From assembly GCA_025677835.1 (NCBI GenBank), contig JAIXMR010000011.1, forward strand, positions 139,501 to 203,500: DNA of 64,000 nt, in the 5' to 3' direction. This document shows positions 1 to 15,305 of this stretch, one piece after another (position 1 is the stretch's first letter; every line of letters starts with the position of its first letter). The notes under the pieces were generated by a model that was not told the origin of the DNA, searched no databases, and saw only the letters and a program-made list of their open reading frames with translations. The position numbers were made by a program, and so were the translations under genes. The stretch comes from Sporodiniella umbellata (lineage: Eukaryota; Mucoromycota; Mucoromycetes; Mucorales; Rhizopodaceae).

Positions 1-699
1 ATTTGAAATTCGCTTGGGACCAATACCAATATTTGCAAAATCTTGGTCAAAAAGTATCACGAGCGCTGTGTCACTTTGTCAGAAGAGAACACCAGCTTGC
101 TTTGAGAGCTTTTCTCGAAGTAAAAAGAACTGAAGTATCTTGGAAGACTCAAATAATGCTCAATTTGGATCTACATGCCTATTCCAGTATAGACGTCATT
201 TCTTTTAGACCTTTATGTGAGCTCTATGGGAAAAAATGCTTGGAGGTTGGTTTAAACTAACGCAAATGTGTTTTGTTCACTAAGTACTTTCTTGATCATT
301 GTATAGATACTAAATAGGCAGGCATTCAATAAAGCTTTAAACATATCTTACAGGTCTAGAGGGCTGGAAGATGCCCTCCGTATAGCTCATCAGGCACACG
401 CAATGATTGGCCCTGACGCTATTTCAACTGATGATACATATGCCTCTATGCGAGAGTTATGGCTGAGCTTTGGTGAACAAGGAAACAACGACAAATTAAC
501 AAGCATCCAAACTGATCTACTAAATACGCTTGTTATGACTTATCTTGAAGGTCAAAGTGGGCAAAGTGTGGACCCTATGGATAAAACTGAAGTTCCTAAC
601 GCTGATATTGATGAGAAGCCAGAAGAAATGTCTCCGTGGATGTACTATAAACAGATTTGTGAGGAGGCAAAGGAAGCCTTGAGTAAGGTCGAACTGTAA
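1..699 (+). CDS. 3' end of an unrecognised protein-coding gene (partial)
   Basis: An open frame runs in from the left edge (from about position 3), and a second open stretch ends at a TAA at 697-699. The two join if an intron beginning near 250 (GTTTAA) and ending near 364 (CTAGAG) is removed. This gives a continuous C-terminal segment containing LCELYGKKCLEV and then ALRIAHQAHAMIGPD. The segment is helical-looking, rich in Ala, Leu and charged residues, and ends in EEAKEALSKVEL. The repeated Ala/Leu helices could be TPR-like, but I do not recognise the family. The upstream part lies outside the window, so start and full length are unknown. It converges on the tubulin cofactor gene, with 273 bp between stops. 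The splice site is my best guess; other AGs nearby are possible. Confidence 0.55.
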
Positions 700-972
700 A
701 ATAAACTGTCATTTATAAGTGTTAACACGATAAATCAAAAAAAAAACTCAGCCAGTCCGTTTGCTGTCAAAAAAGGACTAAACAAAATACTACAGTTTTA
801 TTGATAGGCAAGCTACTTTTCAGTTTGAATACTTTTCTTAACTAAGGTAGGTTTTGAGATGTTTAGAAGGGGGTAGAGCTTGTCTCGCTCTTCTTTTACA
901 ATTTCTAAAGATTGGGTCCTACTCAGAATGTTAAAACATATCGAAGTAAATCCTGTTTCTTTTAAAAAAAAA

Positions 973-5159
<4,187 letters not shown>

Positions 5160-6965
5160 CGGATTCTTATTACTGCTATTTCGCTTTTCTAAAAAAAAAA
5201 AAAAAAAGGGCAAAACAAATAAACTTTTGAGTCGAAGCTTCAATATTTGTACCCAGAAAGAAACCAGAGAGCGAAATCTCTTGAAGTCCGTTTTACCAAA
5301 AAAAGGTACGCGCTTTTGATATATTGTCAAAGCTCAGAAATTTAGACTCTTACATCGCTTTGGAAAAGACTACGCTAGACCTCTCTTATTTCATGAATTA
5401 TTTCTAAAGACTTGTGAGCCATACATAATGAAATTATTCAATGAGATATTGAGTTGGCTGATATGGGCATCTATTGAGCTTCTCTCTTAGTGTTTAACAG
5501 GATTGATGAAAACTAGCTTTTTTTTTTAGCTATACTCTAGAAACAGTAAATGCAGAATGGCTTGAAGACGCCTATGTCTTCTAGAATATCGGCTGTTATA
5601 AACACAATCTAAAAAGGCAAGCTTTTAAAACACAATTCCTAAATCTTGTACAGAGACAGATATATGTAGAGAGCTAATGTATATGTGACAAGCTCGAATT
5701 GGTAATGAGCAAGTGGTTTTGGTAAGTTCAGGCCTTGTTTTTTTTTTTTTTTTCAACTTGTTTTAAAAGGAAACAGGTACGTTATGTACGAAAGGGTATG
5801 GTAAATATAGCATACACACACACAGAGAGAGAGAGAGAAGCAAAGACTCTAACCTCCCTAAATTCAAACGACAGGTCATTCTTGATTAACTTTCTTACCG
5901 CCTTGTAAAACACTGATAAAATACACACACACACACGCATATATGAAAAAATCAATGCAGACGGTGTGAAACAATTAAACACAGCTACTATTTCCAAATT
6001 TATCTATTTGAATGAATAAAAAGGGTCATTCAAAGCATAAACAATATACAGCTCAAGTGATTAATACGTAGCACAGTATTTATCTTACCAGTTATACTTG
6101 TATTGACTAGACACAAAAAACCTTTTGGGTTAGTTTTCAAGAAATCTAATAACCTATTGTACTTTTTCGTATTTTGTACTGATTTTGCGTTTGAAGCCGT
6201 GTGAGAAAAAAAAACCAGTACGAGGGAGTATATAATAAAACGTAACGGGCAATCTTAAATAGCAAGAATATAAAGTTAATGTGAATAGTCCTGTTTACTG
6301 TATCGTAAACATATTGCGAATGAGTTGAAAGAAGATTTAGACTACGGTTATCAAGTAGTAAAAACACATAAATTTTAACGTGTTGTTTGCTTTTTCAATC
6401 TCTCTTAAAAAAAAAAGTTGAATCAGCATGTTGATATTATTCACAAAGGTCGACTATGGAGTCAACTTTGAGAAGAGCGTTTGAGCTTAAAAGTCATATC
6501 GCGTCAAGTCTGGCATGTTTACCTCTTTGCTTCATATCAAAACAGTAGCCCTACAGCTTTCATAGCAGGCTGAGGTTCAGTCTTATCAACCATGCACCCT
6601 CATAAAGAAAATTTTGCATACTCATTTTTAACGGTTGTAAAATAAATGAGGCGGCCTTTCAAGCAAAAGGAAGGATTTAATATGGCAATTGCAAAGTAAA
6701 ACCAAACAAGGTTTGCTCAACCTGAACACGGCTTTATTTCTGGATCGTCTGATATCGTTATTGAACATGCAGCTTTTGTACAACGTTTAGCTCAAAATCA
6801 ACAGCTTTCTTTTTTTTTTTTTTTTTTTTTAAAGGAGTGAGCTCTAAACAAAGCATCTGTGTTTTAATATACTAAGGTGACTGTCCAGTTCATTCTTTTG
6901 TTTCAATACAACTTTCTTTTTTTTTTTTTTTTTTGAATTTCTTTTCTTTAAATAACAACAATAAA
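5160..6965. other. Divergent intergenic region between TBCD and the RSC7-PHD gene
   Basis: No convincing coding sequence. It holds A/T homopolymers (A-run near 5193-5207, T-runs near 5740, 6809-6830 and 6917-6934), a compound CA/GA microsatellite at about 5812-5838 and a short CA repeat near 5923-5935. Both flanking genes are transcribed away from it, so their promoters should lie here. I cannot pick out defined elements. Confidence 0.6.
5812..5838. repeat. Compound (CA)n(GA)n microsatellite
   Basis: Alternating CA units run directly into GA units in the divergent intergenic region. Confidence 0.85.
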
Positions 6966-8223
6966 ATGTCACCAAAAGGTACAAAAAAAAAAAAAAAGGC
7001 AAAAGCCAAGGCTTCTTTTTTGTGGAATGTTTTTCTCAAAAGATATTTAGAGGTTAGACGTAAACGAGGAAGACCACCCGTCAATTCACCACCTGCTTCA
7101 CCCAGAAGACATAGTTCAAGAACGATCAACGAACGAGTTGGTATGAATGAAACATTTTTATGCAGAAGAAAATAGCATCTAATGCTGATGAATCTTACTT
7201 TCTTTGATTATAAAAGAATCCGACAGTAAACGACGACGCGAAAAAAGTCCTTTGAAATCAGAACAGGAGAATGAAGATGAGTTGTCAGAGACAGATGAAG
7301 TGGGAGAAAAAAAAGTAGATGCTTTTGGAAGATTGCTGGGAGGTAATTGCGTAGATTATAAGAAACTGGCTGACAATAACCAAACAAAGGTCGTGAATAT
7401 CGAGTGCCTACCTTTCGCTTACCGGAACATGGCAATGAAGAGTTTATGTTGGCCATGGATCCTTCCAAGATCTTGGGGTATCGAGACAGTTACTTGTTTT
7501 TTTTGAAGAATCCGACATTGAAGCGAGTCAGGGTGAATGAGGAAGAAAAGAGTCTTTTAGTAAAAAAAGGGCTTTTGATTGCATGGTTTAAGGGAAGAGA
7601 GGTAGCGGTGGTGAAAGCACGTTCGGTATTTAAGCTGTTTGGATCCAGGATTGTCAAGGGCGGCCGACGTGGAATAGATGATTATTTTGAGGGCCGAAAG
7701 GTAGCTGAGACCGACAATAACCCTTCGAGTACAGAAGAAATCCATGAAGATACAGGTCGACACGGAGAATACTACTTTAACGAGGCCGCACTGGATAATC
7801 GGAACTGGATGCACCACGCTGCCCTGGCCACGCGAGGATTTAATGCACGTCTTGGGGAACGCCGTGCTGGAAAACCTACGTTTTATGACGTCCACTCGGA
7901 TGTGAATCAGGTACCCTATGCGTATCAACCCCAAACCTGTCAATTCGAACTTATCAACAACGCAAGGGAGGATCAGGAGCCTCAGATCGAATACCGATCT
8001 TTGAGCCACAGCCGTTTTCGTGGCGTAGGCAAAGATATCTTGGATAGCCCCAATTTGGATCAAATCCTAGCCAGTTTACCCGAACATGAACGACCCCACG
8101 CCAAAGAGGCATTGGAAGAAAAATCAATCATTCAACCCATTGAGCCAGATCAAGATCATCGTTATCCTATCTCACTTATGGACGGTCAATACCAACATGC
8201 TTTCCCAGTGTATGTCTGCCTTT

Positions 8224-8262
<39 letters not shown>

Positions 8263-9717
8263 AAGCTTGTATATGTGTTAAAAACTCACCTCCTTTTTTT
8301 CAAAGACATCAAACACGGTTTAGTTATCCTACACCAAAAATACCAGAGCCCAACGTTATTTTTGATACCGCACAGTCTCTATCGGCTCAACAGTACTATC
8401 TTGGTGTAGTCTATCAAACTGTTAATCAGTTTGCAGATCCAAGAAGACAGCAACAACAGTCAAGTAGCCAGCATCGACCGGGTATGTTTATACCACCCGT
8501 ACAGCCCATGTTACCTGCCACGCCTTCTGTAAGTCCTTACAAAAAAAAAAAAAAGACAGCGTTTGTTTACTGATGGCTTTTGGTGTGTGTGTGTGTGTAT
8601 GGGATTTAGATACAACCGTCCCATGTATGTGCTTACAAAGTGTCACTTTCACAGACGTGCGATCGTAGTGTGAACCAAGCGGGACAATTATGCCCAGCCC
8701 ATCAAAACGCATCCAAGGCCATGAACGAACATGCCAAGGCGCCTCCTCCGATCACGCCCAGCTATGTGGATAGCTGTGCCGATTGCCACCAGGCGCGAGC
8801 CAGCGACACACTGTATACAGGTTTGAAACAGACACGGATGACGGACGACGGTGTGTTGATAAAATGTTCGCGATGTACACGCAAATACCATCCGATCTGT
8901 GCGAACCTGACGACGCCAAAGCAAACGGTAGCCATCGAGTCGTATGCGTGGTTATGTCCAGAGTGTAAGATATGTGAGGGATGCAAGACAGCCGGAGATG
9001 AGGCTACATTGATGATTTGTGATGGATGCGATCGGGGATGGCACACGGGGTGCTTTACGCCCCCTATTGAACGTATACCCCAAGGTAAGCGGAAGGGAAA
9101 AGCGAGCGAGTGGATTGATCGATGTGTTAGGTGAATGGCTGTGCCAGCTATGTGCGAAATGTCATGGATGCAGCGAGCGCGGGATGAAGGAAGAATCCCA
9201 GTACACACATGTATCCATGCCTGCACAGGATACCAAGTACCCGGTGTATCTTGCTACGTACTGTGGACCGTGCACAGTAGATTTCGAAGAAGGCAGGCTA
9301 TGCCCCGTCTGTCTAAAGACTTACTCTGAAGAAGAGAACGATGAGGAAGACAACGAGATGGTAGCCTGCGATACATGCGATCATTGGGTGCATACACGGT
9401 GCGATGCTTTATTAACAAACGAAAGATACCAGCTTTTATGCGACGATGAATCCGCAAAGTATTCATGTCCGATGTGTGAAAACAGAGTGACGCCGATTCA
9501 TCAAACCGAAAAAGCCAATCTGATACTGAAGGGAGCCTTGCCCCCAGGCGGTGTGAGCGTGGGCCTTTTGGGTGGAAAGGTAACAGAATATAGAACCTCT
9601 CTTTGTTTATTGATATTTATATAAAAGGTCAAAACACGCGGCGTGGTTCAATACAAGAAGATCAGGATTGGTGTACCCCAAATTGATGGCTCAGATCTCC
9701 TTGTGACACTCACCTAG
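6966..9717 (+). CDS. RSC7: RSC7/NPL6-type chromatin-remodelling subunit fused to three PHD fingers
   Basis: Seven exons close in phase to 785 residues: 6966-7140, 7217-7342, 7390-8209, 8306-8528, 8610-9084, 9131-9579, 9628-9717. Residues ~20-35 carry an AT-hook (RKRGRPP). Residues ~90-370 match the RSC7/Swp82 family of SWI/SNF-class remodellers: [31 protein letters not shown], a [14 protein letters not shown] block and [13 protein letters not shown]. From ~504 there is a tandem PHD pair (CADC, KCSRC, HPIC, CPEC; then CEGC, CDGC, HTGC, CQLC). A third PHD lies at ~664-720 (CPVC, CDTC, HTRC, CPMC). Such modules read histone tails, so a nuclear remodeller subunit is likely. Yeast RSC7 and Swp82 have no PHD fingers. 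Intron 3 holds a long A-run and intron 4 a GT repeat. The stop overlaps that of the opposing Mpv17-like gene. Confidence 0.9.
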
Positions 9718-9855
9718 CTTCTTTGGTTGATAGTAGAAAGATAGGCATTCCAACCCAAGGCAACCACGTTCGTTACCATCAATCGATAATTCAATGGCAC
9801 AAAATAAAAATTGATTAATTGTACTGCTGGCCAAATCTATAACACACAAAAACGT

Positions 9856-9910
<55 letters not shown>

Positions 9911-10422
9911 ATAATTGCCTATCAGGGCGGTGGTATAACCATTGGTTAACTTTTCCCTGATCTCATCTAAACTTTTGCCTTCGAATAGACCTTGACCGGT
10001 GAAGAAGGCTAGGGATGGATGAGTTACACGAACGCGAGAGTGAGACTGTTACCTCCGATAAAACAAGGTGCAAACAAAAACTGATCGCAAGCTACTTTAT
10101 ACAACAAAGCTAGGGAAAATGAAGTGTGAGTGAGGAAAGTTTGAAAGACATTGTTTACCTTTGGAAGGTGCCCGGTGTACGATTGTTTTATCTATCCATC
10201 GATACCAAGTGCTCAAGATAGGGCCAGCAAAGATCCCGCCAAAGGTTGTCATTCTCAAGGTACGATTGAAATCGTGTTGAGCCCAGCCTTTTTTTTCAAC
10301 GGCTTGTTGCGCCACCACGTCCCCTATAAGCCCATAGTTAACAAACACCCAGTTCTCTCTCTTCTCTACCTGTGCCAAACAAGAACGCTAAACAAAGGTT
10401 ATCTCTGTGTTTACATGCATTC

Positions 10423-10454
<32 letters not shown>

Positions 10455-10530
10455 CTAGATGAATACCTGTCGAAAGACATTGGACAAGCATCGGTCGCTT
10501 TATCAGTGCTCGATGATAAGCAGCAAACAT
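9714..10530 (-). CDS. SYM1: Mpv17/PMP22-family inner membrane protein (Sym1-like)
   Basis: Five exons close to 183 residues: 10530-10467, 10365-10159, 10109-10053, 10008-9908, 9836-9714. This is the usual length for the family, four-helix proteins of the mitochondrial inner membrane or peroxisome with poorly defined channel-like roles. Visible signatures are [17 protein letters not shown] at the N terminus, [52 protein letters not shown] and the hallmark [17 protein letters not shown] block, ending [11 protein letters not shown]. The acceptor of exon 2 is the least certain junction; TAG at 10367 is the only site that keeps phase. The last intron (9837-9907) is filled by a run of 45 A on the gene strand. 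The stop is embedded in a CTAG shared with the converging remodeller gene. Mitochondrial rather than peroxisomal location is inference. Confidence 0.9.
9861..9905. repeat. T45 homopolymer inside an Mpv17-like intron
   Basis: An uninterrupted run of 45 T lies inside the last intron of the minus-strand Mpv17-family gene, starting two bases after its GTA donor. Confidence 0.9.
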
Positions 10531-10666
10531 CCCTCTCCGCAAGAAATTTATTTTTGGAGGGAAGAGAAAAAGATGAGAAAAAAAATTCAAGGAGAGGCTT
10601 AGAGTTGACATTCAAGGGAGGGTACACAAACGTTGTAAGGAGAAATAGAATTGCATTTTTAAAATG

Positions 10667-10714
<48 letters not shown>

Positions 10715-10949
10715 GTCGATTAATAAAAAAAGAGGCAAAAAAAAAAAAAAAAAAAAAAAGAGGCAAAAAGTAGAGAGAAGAGTTGCTTGTTTAGGAAAAG
10801 AAAGTTTCCTTTATTGAATCATGTAGGTTTGAACCTAGGAAAGGAGAAGCGTTCTTTAGGATAATAATAACAACTATAGTAACAACTACAATAAGAATAA
10901 TAAGAACAATAATAATACAAAAAAAAAAAAAAAAAAAAAAAAAAGGATT
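10531..10949. other. Low-complexity spacer with long A-tracts
   Basis: The stretch contains an A47 run (10667-10713), a second A-run near 10738-10759, AAT/AAC-rich DNA (10860-10918) and another A-run (10919-10944). It lies between the 5' end of the Mpv17-like gene and the 3' end of the LRR gene, both on the minus strand. No coding sequence is seen. Confidence 0.7.
10667..10713. repeat. A47 homopolymer
   Basis: Uninterrupted run of 47 A, the longest homopolymer noticed in the window. Confidence 0.9.
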
Positions 10950-11994
10950 CTATTTTCTTGAAACAACGAATTTTTTATGAAGAAATGTATTGGCGGGATG
11001 TTTTTGACTTAACAGGTTAGGTTTGGAACCTCCTTGGGTGAGGAGGGGATGAAGTTGAGGTGGAGGGGAGGAGAACGTGGCAAAGACACGGTCTTGTTCA
11101 GTCGACCAGTGAGCGTTACAGAGTCTGTATTCGAGAGGGATCCAAGCATCGTTTTTCTCTAGCCATCGACCTCGTCTGAGCCAGGCGTCAAAGTAAGGCC
11201 CATGGCAATGACAGCAGAGGTGGTAGGTTGTGAGGTAGGTTTGGAGCCGTTCGGTTAACTGGGCATGCGGCAGACCGTGTCGAACGATCTGGCGGGCGCA
11301 GAGTTCGAGCAAAGAGGGTGGCTGGGCGGGGGCAGGCCAAGCAGGGATCTCGGTGACCAGAGGGCAGCCCTCGAGTCGGATACGCCTCAGGAAGGGCAGC
11401 TGAACGACCTGGGCGGGCAAGAGGCGGACTGGGTTGTGAGAAAGGTCGAGCATCATGAGTGATTGTAGGCCGTCAAGGGAAAAAGGAAGTTGATCGAGTT
11501 GGTTATTGGCCAGATAGAGTGCTTGTAACCTGACCAGATGGCCTACATAAGGCGTCATACAAGTCAAGAGGTTAAAGGAGACATCGATCTCTTTCAGCTT
11601 GACAAGATGACAGATCGTGTCAGGCAAACAGGCCAGCTTGTTATGGGACAAGTTGAGATACTCGAGTCGATCCAGATAGCCGATAGCTTCGGGTAGTTCG
11701 CTTAGATGATTGTTGGATCTATCGTAAACAAAGAGTGTCAAAGGGTAACAAAAAATCAAATAAAAGACTTTACAAGTCCAGCCTTCGAATCCTCGTCAAC
11801 AGACCCATAGCGGGTGTGATGGTGAACAGGGTCCTGCCTGAGAGATTGACTGTACGCTGCCTTCGAACGTCTCCAAATCTTATTTCGTTTTGTTGGTTAA
11901 TTGTGTTTTCAGGGTTTAAACAAGCGAGATCATTACCACTGTCGGGTGTTGTATAGCCAATGACTTGGCTCTCTTTGCTTGCTGTCTGTCCCAT
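10950..11994 (-). CDS. Leucine-rich repeat protein with candidate N-myristoylation site
   Basis: Two exons, 11994-11774 and 11718-10950, close to 329 residues. From about residue 60 there is a row of typical LRRs (LDLSNNHLSELPEAIGYL, LEYLNLSHNKLACLP, LKEIDVSFNLLT, LQALYLANNQLDQLP, LMMLDLSHNPVRLLP), so it is probably a protein-binding scaffold. An ATG one codon upstream (11997) is also possible. The start chosen here gives MGQTASKES, which fits the N-myristoylation pattern (Gly2, Ser6, Lys7) and would place the protein on membranes. After the LRRs, a Cys/His-containing segment (LCCHCHGPYFDAWL, then YRLCNAHW) may bind metal. It resembles the C-terminal cap of some conserved fungal LRR proteins whose function I cannot name. 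A different LRR gene begins at 63196. Confidence 0.82.
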
Positions 11995-12868
11995 CACAGA
12001 AGATAAAATACAGAAAAGAAAGGGAAAGAAAGAAAAAAAAAAAAAAAAAAAAAGTTGGTTTCAGCTATTAAAATAAAAAGGAGAGAGCCATTTTCGGTTA
12101 ATAATTTTTTTTTATTTTTTTTTTTATTTTTTTTATTTTTTTTTTTTTATTATTTTACTTTTCTTCTTCTCATTGGCTTCTGTCCCAGCCTACGCCATCT
12201 GCTGAGGATGCTGTCGACGACGCGCCTTGATGTATTTGTTTGATCTGTTATTGGGTCTGCAAAAGAGTTTAACTTTATTTAGGCATTGACTTTTTGATAC
12301 ACGTGAAAAAGCCCAAGAGCTGGTTGAGGAGTGCTTTGAAGAATTTAATTGATTAATTTAAACAAGCTTTGATAAAGCATCCTCTTTTGAATTTTGTTGC
12401 GTTGGTGGGTATCTCCTGAGATGGTCCGCTCAGAACGCGTCCAGCCCCTTTTCTCCCTAAGCGAAACTGTGACTCCGCCACACGTGTGTGCTTGCCACCT
12501 CTCCCTGGCTAGACAATAAGCTGGTTCGGATGACTTCCCGGGTTTGAAAAAAAAAAAAAAAAAGGTCGTACAGAGCGATCCTTCCGGTCAATGGCTGAGT
12601 CTATTGCGTTGACGTTCATGTGACTGATTCAATGGGCGTCTTTGAACAATGACGCGTGTTGGGGTTGTACAGGCAGAATAGAATGGATTGGAACAGAGTA
12701 GAAGGTTGAAGGTACTTTAGGTTTGGACCGTGTTTTGTTATTTATTTTTTATTTTGATGTTTTTAAGAAAGGGATGTACATGTAGGTATGGTTGGATGAG
12801 ATGTGGATAGCTATTTATAATAATAAGAATAGTAAATAAAATAAAAATAAAATAAATGGTATAGAATG
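11995..12868. other. Intergenic region, LRR gene 5' flank / forkhead gene 3' flank
   Basis: A/T homopolymers, notably an interrupted T-block at 12103-12150 and A-runs near 12032-12052 and 12547-12562. No coding sequence, tRNA or other structure recognised. Confidence 0.6.
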
Positions 12869-14221
12869 TTAACAATAATCAAAACAGGCGGTGGATTCAT
12901 CTGGCCAGTAGGCATTCAGGGTCGTGAAGCCCTCGCTGTCCTTGAGCAGATCCGAGGGCAGTTTATCATCGTCACTGAAATCTAGGTATTGCTCGAGGGT
13001 GAAGCCGTTGAGGTCGGCGATATAAGAGTGGCTTTGGGGATGGGTAAAAGGGTCCAATGAAAAAGAGTGAGGAAAATGAATGCTTTTCTCGAGCGTGTCG
13101 TATTGAAGGTCAATGGTCTTCATGTCTGGATGCAACACAGCAGGCGCCTGTAAACCTTCCAGAAGCTGTTGGGCTTCTTGATCAAAGCAAAACATGTTTG
13201 GGCTGTAATCAGTCAATAACATCTCGCCTCCCTCAGGCTCATGCATCCAAAAGTCTTGTGTCAACAGACTTGGGCTGGTTGTTGTGGATTTTCTCTTTTT
13301 GGTAATCACGTCGGTGTTCACTTCTGGGTCAGCAGTCATGACGCGTTTGTGGCTAGCTGTCGTCGCCTTTTTCGGACGTTTGGCGTGGGCGGGGGACTGA
13401 CTGTCGGTATCGAAGCGAAGTACAAAGCTTTTGGGTTCCGTCTTGGGTACTTTGCTCGTCATTGCCCCTTCGTTGTGATGCCCCATATTTCTCATCCGCG
13501 GAGCAGGCACGACGGATTTGGTTTTTTTCGTTCGGTAGTCTTCCGGGCGCGTGATGTGAATGCTGGGATAGTCCATTGTCTCTTCCTCACCCGGGTTTTT
13601 CTTGTTTAGGTTGGAAAACGTGCCCATGTCATGATGGCGACGGCTATGGCCGCCTGCCTGCGTAATGTTATCCACAAACTGTCTCTCTGTCTTGTCCTGT
13701 AGAGTCCAGTAACCGCCCTTGCCCGGATGGGCCTGGGTAGGTCGCCGGTCGAGTTTGATAAACCATTGTTTGTTCAGCGAAAGATTGTGCCGGATAGAAT
13801 TCTAAGAGCGGAAAGGTCAGTCTTGTGATTGTTCCCTTCCTTTCTTCTTTACCTGCCAGCCTTTGCTGCCCCTTTGATAAAAAGGATAAGCCTCGGAAAT
13901 CCATTTGTAAATATCGCTGAGCGTCAAACGGCCATCTTTGCTTGAAAGAATGGCGTGCGCAATCAAGGTCGCATACGAATACGGCGGCTTTTCGCGACGG
14001 TCTGTAGGCTTCCACCAAGGGTTGATTTGGCCTGGCCAGTCTTCTCGGGTGCGTGAGGGACAGGTATCGAGATCATCATCGTCTTCTGGCTGTATCCCAA
14101 TAGGCTCAATCTTAAATCGAAGCTCAGAAGACTTCTGCTTCTTGTTGCAATTTGGCTTGGGGTATTCTTGCCCATTGCCAGGTAATTCGCGAATAATGGA
14201 GAACTGTGACATTGAAGACAT
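12869..14221 (-). CDS. Forkhead-box transcription factor
   Basis: Two exons, 14221-13853 and 13801-12869, close to 433 residues. The forkhead DNA-binding domain spans about residues 78-165: KPPYSYATLIAHAILSS, GRLTLSDIYKWISEAYPFY, KGWQNSIRHNLSLNK and the wing GKGGYWTL. The intron falls between GWQ and NSIRHN, inside helix 3. The acidic segment DDDDLD precedes the domain. The C-terminal half is rich in Ser, Thr, Pro and acidic residues and looks like an activation or regulatory region, with basic patches (KRPKKA, KKRKS) that could be nuclear localisation signals. ATG at 14221 is preferred; a second at 14212 is possible. Fungal forkhead factors act in cell-cycle, sexual and ribosomal-gene programmes, but I cannot place this one in a named subgroup. 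Confidence 0.92.
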
Positions 14222-14799
14222 CTTTTTTAATAACAAAAAGTCTTTGGGGGTATCGAAAACAACTAAATCAATTCAAAGAAATTGAAAGATAAAAAAAAAT
14301 TAAAAGAGAAAAAGAAAATTTTTAAAAAAAAAGAAAGAAAACAAAGGTCTTAAATAGCTTTGGGAGGCACTTTTGTCATCATGAATGAATTTACATGAAA
14401 AGAGTGTCTCTGTTCGTGCAACGTTGCACAATATCATCATTTTTCATTTCGTGGACCTACAATTTATGAACGCATTTCGGTTTTTAGTAAAAATAAAATC
14501 AAATTCTATCTTTCCATCGTCCGCTCCACCTTTTTTTTTTTTTTTTTTTTTTTTTCCTCTCAGCAGTAAAGACTGAAAAAAAAAAGAAAGAACGCCAATA
14601 GAAAAAAAAGAAGGTTCGGCCAACTGCATCATCTGTTTGTTTCATAAAGAAATATCCATACGCACGTACACAGCCTTTTGGATAGTTTTGGATTTTTATA
14701 AATAATAAGCCTTTTTTGTCGTCCAGTGTTACCTTTTTGTTTCATCCTATAAACATTGACTTTGAAGGGTTCATTCTTCTTGCTCATTGTGATGAGTTC

Positions 14800-14834
<35 letters not shown>

Positions 14835-15273
14835 GGTGTAAGCCTCTTCATTTCCTTATTATTGTACAACACATAGACCATTCATTTGTTTGTTTCTTTG
14901 AAAACGCTTTCTTTTGTAGATCGTTTAAGAAACTCATCAAAAGATTGTATATACGCGTGTGCACAAGCCATAAACTCTTATCTTCTTCTATATTTGAACA
15001 CACATCCCTCCCTCTCTTCTCACACTATTCACCCAAAAGAAGCTTATACGTGTGACCTTCTAAGGTGAATATAAGCCAAGAGATAATACAAGCTTTTATT
15101 TTTATTTTCGAAATTTTATTATGCTGAGCAAACGGCTCTACTGTTTGCGTGACATCTCTCACTGCTTAGTATACCGCAGTGAATAAAGATACCTAACCGC
15201 AGTGATCTTTGTGTACCTTCTTTTTTTGTACGTGTAAATAAAGAGGGATCGACCAGAGTCGAACAATCAACCG

Positions 15274-15305
<32 letters not shown>

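Noticed and set aside
10388..10738. Overlapping frames with long poly-Phe or poly-Lys
   Set aside because: Caused by A/T homopolymers; the only supported coding piece here is the 64-nt first exon of the Mpv17-like gene.
15120..15280. TTCGACTC on the minus strand as a possible tRNA T-arm
   Set aside because: The T stem does not pair and no matching acceptor or D-arm was found.
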